Assembly (NCBI GenBank): GCA_015680685.1
Contig: MNCI01004531.1
Location: forward strand, 69,854 to 133,853
Length of the DNA stretch: 64,000 nt
Origin: Gnetum montanum
Taxonomy: Eukaryota > Streptophyta > Gnetopsida > Gnetales > Gnetaceae
Reading direction: 5' to 3'
Shown one piece after another: positions 22,234-33,369 of this stretch; the first letter of the stretch is position 1, and each line of letters opens with the position of its first letter. Both the position numbers and the translations under genes were made by a program. The notes beneath the pieces were generated by a model. It made no database searches. It was not told the origin of the DNA and saw only the letters and a program-made list of their open reading frames with translations.

Positions 22234-23292
22234 TGATGAGTAGTAAGGTACCCCTATGCCCAACCATATGAATCATGAGTGTTCATGCACAATCTGGTTA
22301 AATTCCATGGATGGAACTAGTTGTTGCATCTAGATCATTATGTCTTGATCATATTTTGTTGTCTTTTCATTTGTACTAGTGGTAGCTTTGTCACGTATGA
22401 TTTAGTCCAAAATGAGGCATATGATAATTAATGTTATTTTGGCATTATGATCCTAATGGTAATAAAGAAATTAATTAATTAAGCTAATTAATAATGGAAA
22501 GTAAATTCTAAACTAGCCTACTAGTGATGAGTGTCTACTCCCAACTTACCATACACATCCTAAACCCATGTATCTGCTACTAGGATTACCAAGCACTAGG
22601 CTACTGGGCAAACCAAGTAATAACATTGCTGGAATTACCAAGAGAATACATCTTTATGCTCAAAACTAAACATGCTCATTCTACCAACTTATTAATATAC
22701 ATGGAAATATAAATATTAACTAAGTACATGATAAGTAAATTGCATGGAAATTAAATCTAATCTATGTTAAAGTGTTACAATGAATAAGAATAAATCTCGA
22801 TCTTATTGCCATTCATGGAATGTGCCTAGCTACATTGCCACTCAAATAATACATCGTACAACTAACTTAGATCCACACAATAGGTGCTCATTGACTATTC
22901 TCTAAAACTACAAAATAAAACTGCAAGAGTTGGCCTACTCTATTAACAAAACTTATGTCAGACCATGCACCCAAGTGCTATATTAATAGGCCAACAAACA
23001 TCCCACAATATCGAATATCCAACATCACATCTTAAATCTTGATATCGGGTATCCGATATCAAGGCTCTGATATTGGGACCCAATATCTGAGTTGATAAAA
23101 ATTAAATTTTTATTGAAATAGATGAGATAACATGTGTTGTGGCATCTACATTGAGGCATCTACCCTGACATAGTTGCATCAACGAAGCCAATAGATGCAA
23201 TAGCATTTGTTGAGACATCTGCATCAAGGCATCTACATCGAGGCATCTACCTTGATATGGCTATATCAATGTAGCCAACTGATGCTTCATCA
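22234..23292 (-). repeat. 5' LTR of element D
   Basis: Homologous to 16404-17389, about 70 bases longer. The extra length lies in U3, where the phrase GGCATCTACATCGA is repeated additional times (23140-23260). The LTR ends CTCATCA next to the primer-binding site. Confidence 0.9.
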
Positions 23293-24985
23293 AACACATA
23301 TGATGAAAGGCTTCTTAGGGGATAGAGAAGGTGGTACCTATATGACAAAGGGCTCTCTAGGTTTTATCTCTTGAGACTATGATGGTACTTTGATGATAAA
23401 TGATTTCCTAGTAGGACTAGACCATTTGGTTTCTATGAATGAGGCTGTAATGTAAGAGTTATTATTGATGCTTCGAAAATTGGACTTATTAACACTAACT
23501 CTCTATGGTCTATCATCTTCTGAAGGTCATCCTTTAATGCTCAACAAAAATTAATGTCATAACCAGCCATTTGATAATAATGGCAATACCTACCCAATCT
23601 AAAGTACTTCAATAGCTTCAGATCATCTTTGGTCATTGTCGTTGGGTCTCTAGCTATGTCACAAAGACAATCATGCCTCTTATGAGCTTCTTTAGATAGT
23701 TGTGTATGTTTTATATGGTTAACTTTAAGTAATTTTTCTAGAAGTTCATAGGGCTTCATAGGAAATCTTTTGTACTTAGACCTATCTTTCCACCCAAAGT
23801 TCGATCATGGTTGATTTGGGGTGTAGGAACTGGGTCACTTTAATGAGTTGAAGGATGTGTAGCATGATGGTGTTCCCCTTCTTCCTTCCTACTTTGACTC
23901 TTTTGTTACTATGGTCATGGTTGTATGTTCCTACTTGGTTTTATTGATATCCCTTCTTATGTATTGATTTTTATTGGATACATAGGCTAGGTCATTACTT
24001 ACCATAGTTCCCTCCTCAATGTTCTTAGTTTGCGAGAAGGCTTGGCTTAGAGACCAAGGCTCTAAGTAGTAGAGCTTTAACTTGATAAATTCTTTTATTG
24101 CTTCCTTGTAGATGGATAAGAGGTGGATTTTATAGATAGGCTCTAGAATCTCATTGAGGATTGAATTTCATCTCTAAATGACCTTTTAACTAGTTCAAGT
24201 GGCCCTTGCTTCACCTTCATCAATTGATCCAATATGGCATCTGGCTTCAAGTTGCATCTAAAGAAATTGACAAATTAGTCTATAATGTCCTCAAGGAAAT
24301 AGATGGATCCTCTAGGCAAGGTTTAGTACCAATCTAAAGCCTTACACTTGATGAACATAAGGAAAATCCCTAGTATCGTATATGGACAAGCTTGCAAAAA
24401 AAGGCACTCAAACCAGAAGATGACTAGATGTGCATTGGAATCCCCTTCACCATTGTATTTGGGAATTCTGGTATGGGCATATTCACAAGTAAGGTCATTT
24501 TGGATATGATATGGAAAAATTCTAGAACCTTGATTGTCTAAGTTGTATTGGCCTTGATTTTTCACAACTCTTTGGTAAGGTCTTGGATCATTTGGAAGGC
24601 TTGATCCAAGCCTTGGGGCATCCTTGTGGGCTACGATGTTTGTGTTGATGGTTGAGAAGGAAGTTGAGTAGCTTGAGGCTGTATAATTAACATTTTCATA
24701 GAGGGAAGAGGTCATGTGACCACCATTGTAGGTGGATTAAATAAGGAGAAAGAGATTTGAGTTGAAACATGTGGTATGAAGGGAGCAAAGGGAGTATAAG
24801 CTGCCTGGATTAGTTGAGGTCCTGATGAGAGTCCAACTAGCATGACAAAGAAAGATAGTGAGGTAGACATCATCAGGGATGGGTATATAGTATGATATTA
24901 TATAGCAAAGGACATGGATGAGAACAAGAACGTAGAGGCATGGGTTTTCTTGGTGTGTAGCAATGATAGGTGTAGACTCAAATTC
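23293..24985 (-). pseudogene. Element H gag (Tat/Athila-side Ty3/gypsy, decayed)
   Basis: The clearest part is 24323-24715: a disordered Ser/Thr-rich start, then RIPKYNGEGDSNAHLVIFWF, the common capsid entry of plant gypsy gag, and LMFIKCKALDWY. Further on, past stops, is the knuckle at about 23543-23590, YCHYYQMAGYDINFCW. It corresponds to the CxxH-type zinc ligand set of Tat/Athila gag, with two His-to-Tyr (C-to-T) changes. Element D interrupts it at 23293, and its protease lies at 15006-16403. Confidence 0.75.
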
Positions 24986-24997
24986 CAATAACCCAAA

Positions 24998-25103
24998 TTC
25001 CTCCTATTGACTTTGATCAAGGGGTTGTATATCAAGGGATTGTTCCTCCTATTGATAGATGTTCCTCCTATTGACTTCGATCAAGGGATTGTATATCAGA
25101 ATA
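24998..25103 (+). repeat. Imperfect triplication at the left edge of element A
   Basis: TTCCTCCTATTGA occurs at 24998, 25043 and 25062. The first and third copies continue with CTTTGATCAAGG / CTTCGATCAAGG and GTTGTATATCA / ATTGTATATCA. Confidence 0.8.
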
Positions 25104-26875
25104 TTTACTCAACTATCCATAACCCAAATTCTGGTACTAATAGACACAATTCAAAGAGAAGAAAGTAGGCATGAACATGGTGATCATTCATCTCCTTCAC
25201 CCTCTCCTTCAAGATCTGGACATAGTTACAAGTAAAAAGATCATGAGGATAAGGGTAGGCGAAATATGAGTCATAGACAAAATAGTCAAGAAAGGGGATG
25301 AGGGCACTCTAGAGAAATGCACCATGAAAGAAGGGATAGTAGGGAACAACATAGGCATCATAGATGCCACAGACGAGATGATCATGATGAACCCGTACTC
25401 ACTACTCAAAGTATGCTAGACATCACTAAGGTTGTTATAATCCCAACAAGCTACCAAAAAGATAGTAGGATCAAGAGATTAGATATGAAAAGCATCCCAT
25501 GATTTGAAGGGGGTTACAACGCTAATCCTCAAAATCATCTACAAGCATTTCATGATGCATGTGCCTTACAAAATATAGAAAGCAAATGGCAAAAACTTAA
25601 GTTGTTCCCATGGACACTGGTCAAAGAAGCAAAGAGCTAGTACCAATCCTGAGAACTGGAATCCATTCGTAGGTGGAGTACCATGTTAGAATTGTTCAAT
25701 GATAAGTACCAAACGTACTCCTGAGTGTCCAACCTGTGAAAGAAAATCCAAGGATGGAAACAAGGAGGCCATCAACCCTTGGATGCTACCATGGGCCACT
25801 ATTATACATTATTACATCATTGTCCTAGCCATGGTTATTCATAGAGGGATCAACTACACTATCTTGTAGATGGGCTTAGGTATGAAATGCAAAGAACCCT
25901 TGGGACATATGCCCAAGGAAGGATATCTGAGCTTAAGACCCATCAAGTTCAAGAGATTATTGGAGCAAGTTGCTAAAGAAGAAGGTGAGTTAAGGAAAAG
26001 AGAGAGTGTAGAGGAATATAACAAATATCCTTCTCTCTGAAAGAGGGGAGTAAGATTTTGTGAGGATGAAGAAGAGTCACCACTCAAAGAGATGGTGAAT
26101 AGGAAAACCTTGCCTATACAAAAATTAGCATTGAAAGTATCATCAAAGGTACACCAAATGTGGGATTTCCTAGATGATAGATTTCAAACTATTCTTAAAA
26201 TAGTACAATCTAGAGAGCAAGGTAGTGATTGTTAAAAAAGAAAAAAAAAAGAAACTAAACATGCATGTAACAAGGGTAAGGGCAAAGTTGCCATCATTGA
26301 AGAGGTTGTCGATTTGGATACAAACAATGATAGTGGATGCAAGATATGCCAATATGACCATCCTAAGGGATGTTTCCCTATAATCTCACATCTACATGAG
26401 TCTATGGTGTAGGCACTCAACCCATGATTAAACAAAAGACAAACACCCCAAATGTTACCTTATCCTCAAGGTAACTCAAGATAGTTCCAACAACCCGTAA
26501 CGTATTATCCAAGTGGAACTCCACCACAATCGATCAAGCAATCTCAACAATGATAGTACCCATAATCATGGGGAATTCCACCACCAAGGCAACAGTATCC
26601 TTACTGGCAACCTAACCCATATGCATATTACATGCAACAACCAATCTTTCCACATGACTCTACTAGTCATGTTACTCCTCAACCTCACTACCAAGCTTGT
26701 GAGTATTATAGGACTCCTTCTCCTAGGGGTGATGTTCTACAAACATACCATCCTTCTCATCCGGTTGTACCTCTTCCACCCTTAACTCCATTACCACCTA
26801 CTCCAGCTATGTAGGGTGAACTCCCTACCCAACCACAACAACATAACACCACAAGGGCTATTAACCCTTAACCTA
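25062..26875 (+). pseudogene. Element A gag (decayed)
   Basis: After a basic, His/Arg-rich stretch (HHERRDSREQHRHHRCHRRDD, 25317-25385) comes the capsid entry KSIP*FEGGYNANPQNHLQAFHDACALQNIES, homologous to copies C, D and F. A helical capsid region to about 26160 is broken by stops. A CCHC knuckle CKICQYDHPKGC lies at about 26338-26375, and a Pro/Tyr/Gln-rich linker (RQQYPYWQPNPYAYY) at 26590-26830. Frameshifts lie near 25970 and 26220. Gag would form the cytoplasmic particle that packages RNA. Confidence 0.8.
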
Positions 26876-26879
26876 CTAT

Positions 26880-27630
26880 TGGTTCTAACGACCAAATGAA
26901 GAAAAGACCTTTCTTTGGAACCAATAGCCCAACTAAGCCCTTGCAACCACAAGTGGTTGATTCTTCAACCGCCTCACTATCACTTGAAGCTTCAGAGCTC
27001 CCTTCAACCCAAAAAACATGCTCAACACATACAGTCATGTTAACTCATGCCGTCGCCAATTGGATAAAAGCTGGGCATCTTTCTAGGAAATTCTCTGATC
27101 CTAGGAGTCCTCTGATATATCTACAAATCGCTAGAAATGAGCTATGCAAAGCCCTTTGGATTCAGGTTCTAGTGTCAACTTAATTTCTTAAGAAATGTAA
27201 AAGGCCTAAAACTTGCCTCCACTTAAAAAGAGTAACATTCATTTAAAGTTTGTTGACCAATCCATCACTATCCTGTTGGGACTTGTGAAGGACATTGTCA
27301 CCACTGTTTGTGGGTGGTCGTATCCAGCCGACTTCCTAGTGATTCAAGCGAACAATAGCAAGGGAGACTTCCCAATCATAATGGGAAGAGCATGGCTAAG
27401 CACAATTGACGCATGCCTAGGTATCTACGATCTTTCCTTGGAAATATCAAAGGAAAATACATTTGGAAGAATTGAGAAGAAGAAAGTTCCATGCATCACA
27501 TACAGTGACATAGGGTGTAATTATGTGCAAAAATCATGGTTTGTACAATGTTTAACATTGCTTGCATGTAACCAGTGTGCACAAGTAGCAAATGTACAAA
27601 GATGCCTATATGCAGTAGCCACAAGATAGG
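26880..27630 (+). pseudogene. Element A protease
   Basis: The pre-protease linker (MKKRPFFGTNSPTKP; THTVMLTHAVANWIKAGHLSRKF) leads to the active-site triplet DSG at 27159-27167, which now sits one frame away from the flanking sequence. Then 27213-27629 is open: NIHLKFVDQSITILLGLVKD, WSYPADFLVIQ and the conserved PIIMGRAWLST. The protease would cleave the Gag-Pol precursor. The frameshift just before DSG and stops between 27180 and 27212 disable it. Confidence 0.8.
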
Positions 27631-28030
27631 AAAGCACCCAATGGTTGATAGCTAATCAAGAAAGTAGTTCAACTATATGCATGGAACAAACTAAGGGTTT
27701 GACTTGTGCTTACATTAATAACATAGACACATTAGAGTAAGTCCATCATCAACTTCCAAGTCTTGACCTTGAAAATATCAACTAGGGGAAGTTGGAAATC
27801 CTTGATAAGTTTAAGCAAGAGCACCTTAAGCTAAAACCATTGCCCACCGATATGGAATACATGTTTCTTAAAAATGGAAAATCGGGAATTATCAACTCCT
27901 CAACAATAAGAAAGATTGCTGAAAGCAATAAATAAATGGTCGAAATCCTTTTCTTGGTCATATCCTAAATTAACTAGAATAGATCCTAGGATATTCCAAC
28001 ATAGAATTTACACCAACCCCTCCATGAAGC
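27631..28030 (+). pseudogene. Element A protease-RT linker
   Basis: Family-conserved linker with words also seen in B and C: SSSTICMEQTKGLTCAYI, VHHQLPSLDLENIN, and a block ending at a WSK-SFSWSYPKLTRIDPRI-like sequence that introduces RT. It is broken by stops and frame changes. I know of no separate function. Confidence 0.6.
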
Positions 28031-28745
28031 CTCAAAGATAATCGCAGAGGTAATTGAACCCAAAGCTGAAGCAAGTAGTTAAGGAAGAAATTGAATAGTT
28101 TCTAAAAGCTAGGTTCATCTACCCCGTTGCTGATAGCAAATGGATTAGCCCCTTAGTTATAGTGCCCAAAAAGGGAGGCAAATGGAGGGTGTGCATAGAT
28201 TTTAGGCTACTAAACATGGCAGCATTCAAGGACTACTTTCTATTGCCATTTGTTGACCAAGTCTTAGACACCATCATAGGGCATTGCTACTATAGTTTTC
28301 TAGATGGGTACAATGGGTACAACCAAATACAAATAGCCATAGAAGACTAAGCCAAGACTATGTTCGCTAGTCCTTAGGGAACATTTGCATACAAACAGAT
28401 GTCGTTTGGCTTATGTAATGCCCCTACAACATTTCAAAAATTAGTTCTAAGCATATTCCAGCAACAGATAGGAAACAGTGTGGAGGTCTTCATGGATGAC
28501 TTCTCCACTTACGGAACAAACTTTGATGAAGCCTTGGACCAGTTAGAGCAAATATTAAAACAACGTGTAGAAACCAATTTAAGGCTCAACTAGCAAAAAA
28601 TCCATTTAATGGTCCAAGAAGGCATATTATTATGGCATAAGATCTCACAAACAGGGATAGAGGTAGACCCTGGAAAGATCAAAGTTATCCAAGGAATTAC
28701 CTGTTAACTAGAAACTGTAAAAGATATTCAGTCATTCCTTGGACA
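28031..28745 (+). pseudogene. Element A reverse transcriptase
   Basis: Blocks in order: LVIVPKKGGKWRVCIDFRLLN, LPFVDQVLDTIIGH, YSFLDGYNGYNQIQIAIED, YKQMSFGLCNAPTTFQ, catalytic FMDD at 28489-28500 (EVFMDDFSTYG), and GHKIS-type thumb (WHKISQTGIEVD). FMDD plus 'DFSTYG' and 'NAPTTFQ' place it on the Athila side of plant Ty3/gypsy. In-frame TAA/TAG at 28348, 28378, 28591 and 28702 interrupt it. Confidence 0.9.
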
Positions 28746-29540
28746 CATTGGCTACTATACATGCTTTATTGAGAACTTTTCTAAGGTTGCAAAACCATTC
28801 GTTAAACTAATGAAAAAGGATGTACCTTTCGAATGGACCACGGAATGCAAACTACTCTTCCAAGCTTTAAAACAAAAGCTCATAGAAACACCCATTCTAC
28901 AAGCTCCTAACTGGTCCAAACCATTCCACATAATGATTGATGCATGAAACTATGCTTTAGGAGCCATGCTTACATAGTTAGATGATCAAAAATGTCCTTA
29001 TTACATCCACTATGCAAGTAGAAGTATCACTAGTGCACAACTTAACTACACTACAATAGAGAAAGAATTAATGGCTATAGTGTTTACACTAGAAAAATTT
29101 AGGTACTATGTCTTGGGCTATAAGGTATTCATGCACACAGATCATAGTGCAATAAGGTTCCTGATGAATAAACCAATGGTGAGCCGTCACATCATACAAT
29201 GGCTTGTAATCTTACAAGAGTTTGATCTTACGATGATCGATCATAAAGGCACCAAGAACATAGTTGTTGATCATTTATCTCAATTGCAATGGGACAACAA
29301 AGAGGATGAGTGTTCAATTTTTGATTATTTCCTAGATGAACTCCTCTTTGTAGTTTTAATGAATAATCAATTAACCACAAAGAAAACTGGTATAGTAGTA
29401 TTTTCACCTATCCCCTTACACAACAAACACCACAAGGCTTTAACACTAAAAAGAAACAATAGTTTCTTTACCGAGCCAAGTATTTTATGGAAATCAATGA
29501 GCAACTTCACAAAGTATGTCCTGATGGCTTAGTTCGATGG
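28746..29540 (+). pseudogene. Element A RNase H and connection
   Basis: FEWTTECKLLFQALKQ, KPFHIMIDA and YALGAMLT, then ASRSITSAQLNYTTIEKELMAIVFTLEKF (29017-29100), then VFMHTDHSAIRFLMNK and IDHKGTKNIVVDHLSQL. The Asp, Glu and Asp of gypsy RNase H are visible (IDA, EKE, TDH). Frame 29071-29532 stays open past the domain, but its last 45 codons are out of frame relative to copy B, so a frameshift lies near 29390. Confidence 0.85.
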
Positions 29541-30745
29541 TGTGTTTCTGATGTAAATCAACTGCGAGTTCTCCAAGATGCTCATGAGGGTCCTTGTGGG
29601 GGTCATTACACTCGAAGATGAACATCCATTAAGATCTTGCTTGCAGGATATTATTGGCCTACATTGTTCTAGGATGTCCATCATTTCATCCAATCTTGTG
29701 AGCACTATCAACATGATGGGGGGATGACTACTAGAATGGAGGATCCACAACAATGGATCCAACCTTTAGAACCTTCAACATTTGGGGAATTGATTTTATG
29801 GGGCCGATTACATCAATGTCCAATGGAAAAGCTTATATTATTTTTGCCATTGATTACCTTACAAAATGGGTATAAGAAGCTACTGTTAAGGATTACACAT
29901 CATCTACAGCTGCATGATTTATTCAACAACAAATCGTAAACAGGTTTGGTGTGCCTCATGCACTTATTTCAGTTAATGGTACACACTTCCTAGATGTGAC
30001 TTTTCAAAAATTAATGCAATGCTTAGGGGTTGAGCACAAACTGACTACACCATATCACCCCCAAGAAAATGGTCAAGCTGAAGTCACCAATAGGGAGATT
30101 ACGAAGATATTGACAAGAACCATTAGCAAGTTTAGGGAAGACTAAAGCACTAAATTGAATGATGCTCTTTGGGCATACTGCTCCACATGGAAACTCCCTA
30201 TAGGCTACTCTCCCTATGAGTTAGTGTATAGTAAATTACTGATGCTTCCCATTCAAACTGAACTCCATACACTATCCATGGCATGTGACCTTAACCTTGA
30301 CCTCGATCTAGCACAAAAACAATGGTTGATAACCCTTAACCTGTTAGATGAGAAATAATTGGTTGCCCTGTCATCTAACGAATTGCACAAGGCCTTCAAT
30401 AAACAATGTCATGACCTAAGAAATAGGAAAGTTAAATATTAACTGGGAGATAAGGTTCTCTATTGGAATCCCACACATGTACCACAACGTACCAAATTTT
30501 AAATGCTATGGAAAGGAACTTATGTCATTCATAAAAATTTTCCTTCAAGGGCCATGATGAGATACAAACCTAAGAGCCTGGATAAGAAACTATTGGTCAA
30601 CATCCAACAAACCAAACCTTTCCATGAGCTTAGAATGGCTAGTACTCATACTACCTCTATTGGTGAACAACATTCCTCACTATTTCGAATCTTCTCCTTC
30701 CAACTCAGTCATGGGGGAAATGGCCAACTATGCCAACCATTCTAG
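29541..30745 (+). pseudogene. Element A integrase (decayed)
   Basis: The HHCC region is at 29575-29715: HEGPCGGHY then CEHYQHDGG, the second cysteine reading Tyr. The core starts near 29790 with one Asp at 29852-29854 (IDYLTKW). The second is replaced by Val in SVNGTHF (29972). The Glu survives in NGQAEVTNRE (30079). The C-terminal part includes SPYELVYSKLLMLPIQTEL and RYKPKSLDKKLLVNIQQTKPFHEL (30550-30630). No chromodomain follows. Confidence 0.85.
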
Positions 30746-31929
30746 GCCCTTAGCCCTTTTTGTATTTTTTTTTGTACATTTTTGTTTTACACATTTCTTC
30801 AATATTTCTTATTTTTATTTTAGACCATCATTCATATTTTTACTATTTCTTTGTTTGGTTGATTTACTTTCATTCATCATACAATAAGTACTCCTGATGG
30901 TGGATTGAATTATATACTATTGATTGCTAATGTTTGGTTTTTACCTCTGAATTATGATGCTGATATTATGATATGGTTCTTTTGATGAAACAGGCAATGA
31001 GTCCACATCATCCATTTATCCATTCAACTTTGTGGTCTCCCTTAGCTTAGAACTGTACAGTCCCTTTTTTTTTCTAATCAACTTCTTAATAAATTGGTGG
31101 CTTGGTATTTTTCAAACTAAAGGAAGGAATTAATGGTTGAAAAGGGTGTGACTTCAAGAGGATTCGATGCATTTGTGCTGGCCATTCTTTTGGATCCTTG
31201 GATGCTTTTTCTTGGGTTTTCTTCCATTCTGCCATTGATTAGATATCAGGAAGCTAAGTGAATAAAAATAAGTCTTTGCATGGCGCGGTTCTCACGAAAA
31301 AAAGTGAGAATTCAAAGCACACCCCTTAGATGTAATAAAGAAATCTAGGCTACCAGCATTGGTTATGGAACTGGAAAGACATGTTACCCATGCTTGAAGG
31401 TTCCCTCTAACTAACGCCCTTTTTTGCTCTTGCTTCTCTATCTCACTCTCCTTGGGATGGTGGTGACTCTTTGTGAAGGCATTTTTGTTTCTTTAAGAGG
31501 ATGGATTGGCCAAGTGTATTGATGTGAGCTCACTAAGTATGGTTGGTTTGAGTCCAGATTTGGAACGAGTTCTACTCAGTCATATTAACGATGACATACA
31601 CAAGGAACTTTACACAACTTTGCTCTTGGGATTCCATTCCATTTCTACTCTCCATCTTTCTTTCCATTTTCCACCTCATTTTTGGTTTTATAATTAGTCC
31701 ATATCTTGGTTGATGCATTGTTTTTCCTTGGTAAATTCTTATGGGTAAGTTTTTAACTCTTGCTTCCAAAGGACATTCCTAGAGCCTATAGACTCTTTGG
31801 TTTGTAGGTTTGTCAAGGCATAAAGGGCATGAGCTTGCTTTGGGGAGGATCCAATAAGAGGCGAGCACACTTGGTTTGCATAGTCAGTCTTAGTCCCTTG
31901 CCCAAAATCTTGTCTTTTCTCCCTCTCAC
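30746..31929 (+). other. 3' non-coding region of element A
   Basis: T-rich start, then AGGCAATGAGTCCA (30992) and further words shared with copies B (59000-59700, reverse) and C (49720-50540). No supported reading frame. Near 31850-31929 the homology to B stops, about 0.8 kb earlier than B's polypurine tract. Confidence 0.7.
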
Positions 31930-32577
31930 AGTTAGAATTATTTTTGTGTGCTCGTAGTAGGAGTCATAAAGTGAATAGATCTTTATTCAAGGATTGTGTA
32001 CCTGAGCACACCTTATGTACAGCAATAAAGATGAACGTTGTGATAAACCTTGTAGCATTCAGAATAGATTAATTAATGTTAATTACTATTACTTAATGTT
32101 TTCCTTAGTTAATTAATGATTCTCTCTCACCCTACAACTCTCCTAAGTAAGCACACACAATACGATCACTTCAAGCATGCATGTAACACTTGGTAACATA
32201 GTAATAATTAGCGTTTGGTAATCCCAGTAGTGTTGCACTAGTTCAAGATGTGTACAGCCAGTGATAATGGATACTAGTGTTAAGATCAATTAGAGCCTAA
32301 TTAATAAGTAGTCAAATTAAATTACTTACTTAGTTATCTCTCTCCTCCCTTATTAGTAGTAGGACAGAAAAACATAAAAAGGTATAAAAATCATATGCCT
32401 CAACTTTACTTAACACATACAATTGTGACATACAAGTAAGCTTGGGAAGAAAATGATTAATCAACCCATTCTTGTTCCATAAAGGCACATAAGCACTTAG
32501 TCCTTGGAATTTGACCGGATCATGCATGGACGCTCGTATTCGTATGGTTGAGTGTAGGGATACCTCACTACTCATCA
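31930..32577 (+). repeat. LTR lacking U3, shared by elements A and F
   Basis: Homology to the other family LTRs starts at AGTTAGAATTATTTT (31930) and runs through ATCTTTATTCAAGGATTGTG, an AATAAA signal (32024-32029) and the CACTTCAAGCATG block to the end TACTCATCA (32577). About 230 bp of U3 present in copy C are missing. It is followed by F's leader and gag ATG, so it acts in position as F's 5' LTR, while element A's 3' region lies directly upstream. Confidence 0.8.
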
Positions 32578-32673
32578 AACACCAACTTCAAAATCATTCT
32601 CATGATAAATATAATCACATAAGCACACTAATTATCTTATTTTTATTGCAAAATGTCTTCTTCTCACATGCGC
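32578..32673 (+). pseudogene. Element F leader and gag start codon
   Basis: The sequence aligns with 43150-43240 of copy C (CATTCTC...AAGCACACTAAT...TTGCAAAATGT). An ATG at 32653 begins MSSSHMR, the equivalent of C's gag start at 43223. About 80 bp present in C right after the LTR, including the primer-binding site, are absent. Element G is inserted immediately after. Confidence 0.8.
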
Positions 32674-33179
32674 TATAACATCCCATTCTCAAATGTTGTA
32701 AAAATACAATCACTTAATTTATCACATTCATCAGTTTCTTAGATAATATAATGCAAAAATCATAAATACTTAATAAATAAATTAACTAGTAAATAAATAA
32801 TTGATACTATGGAATAAAAATGGAAAAAAAAAATTTTATTAATAAAAGAGAGTATTGTAACACCCCCTGGGTTATCTTCCTATGCCACTTAAGCCTTAGA
32901 GGCAATCTGGCACTATCACCATGGTTAGGTTATCCTACTAAAGGGATGATTAGTCCCTTCTTTTTCTACTTCACCCAACTCCTGTCACTTGCCTATCCCA
33001 ACTCTACAACTTAATGCCAACACGACCTCTAAACCCAGCCTTAAAGGGCATAGGTCAAACCCTTTTCCAAGGGATACATGAATAATCGTAACTTCTCATA
33101 ATGAGGTTCCCCTTCATTTTAAGGTTAATTACATTGTTTACAATTATTTTTGTGCTTTAATAATGGATGGGATGTTGCA
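32674..33179 (-). repeat. 3' LTR of element G
   Basis: Pairs with 40521-41135; shared blocks include ATCACTTAATTTATCACATTC and TTATCTTCCTATGCCACTTA. On the minus strand it starts TGCAACATCCC right after a G-rich polypurine tract. Confidence 0.95.
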
Positions 33180-33192
33180 ATCTACCCCCCTT
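33180..33192 (-). promoter_or_regulatory. Polypurine tract of element G
   Basis: Minus-strand AAGGGGGGTAGAT abuts the LTR start TGCAACATC. This is the expected plus-strand priming site. Confidence 0.85.
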
Positions 33193-33369
33193 AAACATCT
33201 AGCTCATCCTCAAGTGCTTCCTCTATATCCAGTTGCTCAACTGCTACTTCATCATTATGCTCCTCAACTTCAATTCCTTTATTTTTCTCATTATCATCTA
33301 TACAAATAGAAGATCAAAAATTATAAAACATAATTTATTACATCTATAATAAACATAATTTATCATTCA

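Larger units (their letters stand above)
16404..23292 (-). mobile_element. Element D: non-autonomous LTR element with gag but no RT or integrase
   Basis: Two direct LTRs (16404-17389 and 22234-23292) bracket about 4.8 kb. On the minus strand the order is 5' LTR, tRNA-Asp-type primer site, gag with a CCHC knuckle, a short protease-proximal remnant, the family's conserved 3' region, a polypurine tract, and the 3' LTR. RT, RNase H and integrase are missing. The flanks GATAC (16399-16403) and AACAC (23293-23297) differ by two transitions and probably represent the target duplication. The insertion splits element H. Confidence 0.85.
24985..31929 (+). mobile_element. Element A: Athila-like gypsy gag-pol copy, 5'-truncated
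   Basis: Gag, protease, RT, RNase H, integrase and the family 3' region follow on the plus strand. The 5' LTR, primer site and gag start are missing; the left edge abuts element H gag. The right edge meets an LTR at 31930 that lacks its U3 and is followed by the leader of element F, so A and F may be parts of a tandem recombinant. Its protein blocks match copies B, C, D and F. Confidence 0.8.

Noticed and set aside
25317-25502. His/Arg-rich open run as a separate small protein
   Set aside because: It is the basic region of element A gag, collinear with copies C and F.
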